From Streptococcaceae bacterium (GTDB taxonomy: Bacteria > Bacillota > Bacilli > Lactobacillales > Streptococcaceae): 36,529 nt of DNA. The notes beneath the pieces were generated by a model, which searched no databases, was not told the DNA's origin, and worked only from the letters and a program-made list of their open reading frames with translations. The stretch covers positions 1-36,529 of the forward strand of contig JAKVKP010000026.1 in NCBI GenBank assembly GCA_022484805.1. The letters run 5' to 3'. Position 1 is the stretch's first letter; each line of letters begins with the position of its first letter. A program made the translations under genes and the position numbers. Shown one piece after another: positions 34,636 to 36,529 of this stretch.

Positions 34636-36048
34636 TTAACTACCTAGCGAAATCCATAAAGCAGGGCGAACGGGCAGGCTATAAGAGACATTAGAGTTGT
34701 AGTAGAAATCGCCAATGTAGACAGAGCCCGCATAATCACAGTAGCCACCCGCCGACCGAAGCCAGAAGTAATTCGGTGAACCGAAACTCAAAAGTGTTGA
34801 ACTGCTACTACCAGAAAGACCCATCGTCGTATTAATATCACCATAGCTTAAAGCAAAGGCTTGTTTCGTACCACTACCATAAATTGTCTCAAAATCAGTA
34901 TCTTGGTACCAAACACCCCAAGAACCACTATTGTAGCTCCAATTTAAAGTATTTTTGCTGTTAAAAGTACTCAAATCTGGGTTGTTCAAATTAACAGATA
35001 AAACATAATTACTATAGCTTGGAGCGATGGTGCTGTTATAGTAATAGTCAATTGCCCCTTTCAGTCCGTATTTGTATTTAACGTCATCATTACTTGTATA
35101 ACTCGTTGCACCACTATTCTCATACCCGTTTGAGCCATCTGAGTCAAAGTAGTAATAACCACGTTTACCACTAATGCTACCTGCGTCTAATTGACCTACC
35201 GCTGTACTGGACAGAAATGGCACTCTTAGGTTGCCATTGTCAAGATAAGGCGTACCTGCTACGGAAGAACTACCTAAACCACTAAAGCCTGCTTCAGCTT
35301 CCGTTAAAGCATTCACTTTAATAACTAATGCTTTATTATCATCAACCTTCAAAATTCGCCACTGTGCATTCGCTAAAGTGACTTCATCACCTGCGTCAGT
35401 CACTTCTGGTGTTCCATTTTTATCCGTTATCGGAAGCGGATCTATCGGCTCTTCCCACAAGCCATCCTCTAGTGTATAGGTAATCGTTCCCGTATAAGTA
35501 CCGTTTTGAACATCCGTCCAGCCTGCTCTGCTTAAGACACCTTTAAAATCCTCTGCGCCAAGCGTTAGCTCATAGTCATTTGGCGCATCGTCAGCCTTAA
35601 CATCTAAAAGTGCGCCATGCGTCTGAAAAATGCTCGTATTTGACTTTGCATTGATTTTATCTAAGGTGAGACCTGTAGCCGTTTTTTTGCTGGTTTTAAT
35701 TCTAAAATCATTGATACCAAGCGAAATCAAGCCTTGATCAAGCTGTGTCGCATTGGCTTTTAAGCGCCAATTCCCCTTAATCAGCCTCGTATCACGGACT
35801 GTTAGATAATCAAGCGTTTCTAATTGACCAGCAAAGTTCGAAAAATCACTCGTTAATTCTTTTTCAAACGAGGGCACCTGTCTTAACTCTAAACTACCTG
35901 TCGGTGGTGGCGTCCCCTAGCCAACTGAGATGACTGCTGTACCAGAGCGATCAGCAAAAGTCTCTGCTAAGCTATTTAATGGCAAAAAGATAATCAATAA
36001 CGTTAATGATAAACTTATGACGACACATTTTTTAAACCTTTTTTTCAT
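34636..36048 (-). pseudogene. DGR target: WxL surface protein with DUF6273-like variable domain, amber stop at codon 44
   Basis: Read through, this is a 470-aa secreted protein. Residues 1-28 are a signal peptide (MKKRFKKCV... LNSLA). A WxL domain follows (about residues 50-205, with VPSFEKE and WRL); WxL domains bind peptidoglycan non-covalently. The C-terminal domain (about residues 220-470), from WRILKVDDNKALVI to RPALWISLGS, is DUF6273/C-type-lectin-like and carries VR between FWLRSAG and LPVRPALW. Codon 44 is TAG (35917-35919), just after SVG and before GTPPPTG; the frame is otherwise intact. A GTG at 35877 could restart translation, but it lacks a good ribosome-binding site and would give no signal peptide. 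A recent nonsense mutation (for example GAG to TAG), amber read-through or a sequence error are the options. An AGGGG...GGAG site precedes ATG 36048. Confidence 0.85.
34662..34767 (-). repeat. DGR variable repeat (VR)
   Basis: A 106-bp segment at the 3' end of the target gene, aligned without gaps to TR. The 18 substitutions on the coding strand are ten A to T, five A to G and three A to C. They change 14 codons: TR would encode mainly Asn, VR encodes Gly, Tyr, Cys, Asp, Ser and Ile, with Tyr most frequent. Invariant flanks encode FWLRSAG and SLPVRPA. Two additional differences just beyond the left border (34658, 34661) are also at TR adenines, so the tract may extend 4 bp. Confidence 0.97.
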
Positions 36049-36071
36049 CTCCACACCCCTTTTCTTTCATT

Positions 36072-36100
36072 TTAATAGTAATTACAGAAAAATAGACCAA
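36072..36100 (-). promoter_or_regulatory. Promoter of the DGR target gene
   Basis: On the minus strand, -35 TTGGTC (36095-36100) and -10 TATTAA (36072-36077) have a 17-bp spacer and lie 24 bp upstream of the ATG at 36048, so the gene seems to be transcribed despite the amber codon. Confidence 0.6.
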
Positions 36101-36120
36101 CCGTTCTAGGATTGCTTCTG

Positions 36121-36361
36121 AACGCTCAGTTAAGTGAGTGCTTCAGCTATCGTCATAAAATTTAGCGTGCTGTGTCTCAAATAATTGGCAAACTCTGTTT
36201 GAGTGCGGACGCACTTGCTCACTGCGTTCACCCAATTGTTTGAGACAAAACTTCTCACTACGCTGAAAAGCGAGCTTTTCGACTCCGCTCCTGCGATTTG
36301 CTGTGGCTCTTGGACTGTCTCTAAGCGCTGAAGCGCCAAGAAACAAGCCAAACGCATCCAT
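36121..36361. repeat. Palindrome-rich, GC-richer block upstream of the DGR
   Basis: GTCTCAAATAATTGG (36174-36188) and CCAATTGTTTGAGAC (36232-36246) are inverted copies with one mismatch. Inside are CAAAC/GTTTG and AGTGCG/CGCACT; to the right are GAAAAGC/GCTTTTC-like arms near 36266 and GCGCTGAAGCGC near 36325. Two overlapping minus-strand frames of about 72-75 codons are open, but neither is convincing as a gene. Base composition differs from the neighbours. It may be a small repeated or mobile sequence; no transposase is seen. Confidence 0.5.
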
Positions 36362-36397
36362 AGCTCTAAGGCAATAAAATTGCCGAGAGCTACGGAA

Positions 36398-36529
36398 TGT
36401 GCTGTGCTGTGCTGTGCTGTGCTGTGCTGTGCTGTGCTGTGCTGTGCTGTGCTGTGCTGTGCTGTGCTGTGCTGTGCTGTGCTGTGCTGTGCTGTGCTGT
36501 GCTGTGCTGTGCTGTGCTGTGCTGTGCTG
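36398..36529. repeat. TGTGC pentanucleotide tandem repeat, about 26 copies, at the window edge
   Basis: The unit TGTGC is repeated without interruption for 132 bp to the last base, so the real length is unknown. The end of the window, and maybe of the contig, falls inside it. Since five is not a multiple of three, a changed copy number would shift any reading frame running through it; on the minus strand all three frames are open through the repeat. It lies about 350 bp upstream of the DGR target gene. Confidence 0.9.

Larger units (their letters stand above)
31864..36048 (-). other. Diversity-generating retroelement (DGR) locus
   Basis: The complete cassette in transcription order is target gene with VR, avd, TR, reverse transcriptase, all on the minus strand, which is the classic DGR order. 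TR (33336-33441) and VR (34662-34767) are both 106 bp with no gaps and 18 differences, every one at an adenine of the TR coding strand. The RT has the DGR-specific SQ motif. A toxin/antisense-RNA pair sits between avd and TR. No phage structural genes are present in the window, so a phage or other mobile carrier is not shown. Confidence 0.95.

Noticed and set aside
36130..36361. Two overlapping minus-strand ORFs of 75 and 72 codons
   Set aside because: They overlap almost completely in different frames within palindromic DNA, have no ribosome-binding site and match no family I recognise.
31864..36529. Prophage remnant carrying the DGR
   Set aside because: No integrase, capsid, tail or lysis genes and no att-like duplication are visible; the holin-like ORF fits a type I toxin with antisense RNA better than a phage holin.
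36398..36529. CRISPR array
   Set aside because: The units are 5 bp without spacers, so it is a simple tandem repeat.

Overview
The window looks like a chromosomal segment of a low-GC Gram-positive bacterium of the order Lactobacillales, probably near Enterococcaceae, Vagococcus or Carnobacteriaceae. The clues are the rpoY-rnjA pair, the tsaB-rimI-tsaD cluster, the rplU-prp-rpmA operon with an L21 leader and a Prp-cleavable L27, an AdcA-ZinT zinc lipoprotein, CcpA-like cre sites and a WxL-domain surface protein. Genus and species cannot be fixed by eye. About 31 kb is ordinary core or metabolic DNA. The last 5 kb is an accessory locus and the window ends inside a simple-sequence repeat.

Layout. 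0.1-6.1 kb: a glycyl-radical enzyme and its activase, a DeoR regulator on the other strand, a SorC regulator and a fructose-6-phosphate-aldolase-like enzyme; together they suggest anaerobic sugar or anhydro-sugar catabolism. 6.3-11.4 kb: KtrA/C potassium-channel subunit, zinc lipoprotein AdcA behind a Zur-like box, aspartase, an Lrp regulator and a cupin. 11.5-17.4 kb: tRNA-Thr(CGU), queG, tsaD, two RimI-type acetyltransferases and tsaB on the minus strand, then rpoY-rnjA on the plus strand. 17.4-22.6 kb: small membrane proteins and regulators with clear palindromic operators, the L21-Prp-L27 operon, a DtxR-type regulator and an SdpI/SdpR-like pair. 22.8-26.2 kb: NADH oxidase and a membrane-anchored glycerophosphodiester phosphodiesterase. 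26.3-31.4 kb: a cell-wall-sugar recycling cluster (RpiR regulator, MurP PTS permease, MurQ etherase, MupG 6-phospho-muramidase, IIA-Glc-like protein).

31.8-36.5 kb: a diversity-generating retroelement (DGR) on the minus strand. In transcription order it has a WxL-domain surface protein whose C-terminal C-type-lectin-like domain carries the variable repeat (VR, 34662-34767), an Avd four-helix-bundle protein, the template repeat (TR, 33336-33441) and a DGR-class reverse transcriptase. TR and VR are both 106 bp and differ at 18 positions. All 18 are adenines on the coding strand of TR, which is the hallmark of adenine-specific mutagenic retrohoming. Three things set this locus apart. The target gene has an in-frame amber stop between its signal peptide and WxL domain. 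A holin-like type I toxin with its antisense RNA sits between avd and TR. Long nested inverted repeats lie between TR and the RT gene and just downstream of VR. Upstream of the target gene are a palindrome-rich block and about 26 copies of a 5-bp repeat that run off the window.

The genes were read by translation and motif recognition only; no database search was possible. Where a ribosome-binding site clearly favours an internal start, the start has been moved and the reason given.
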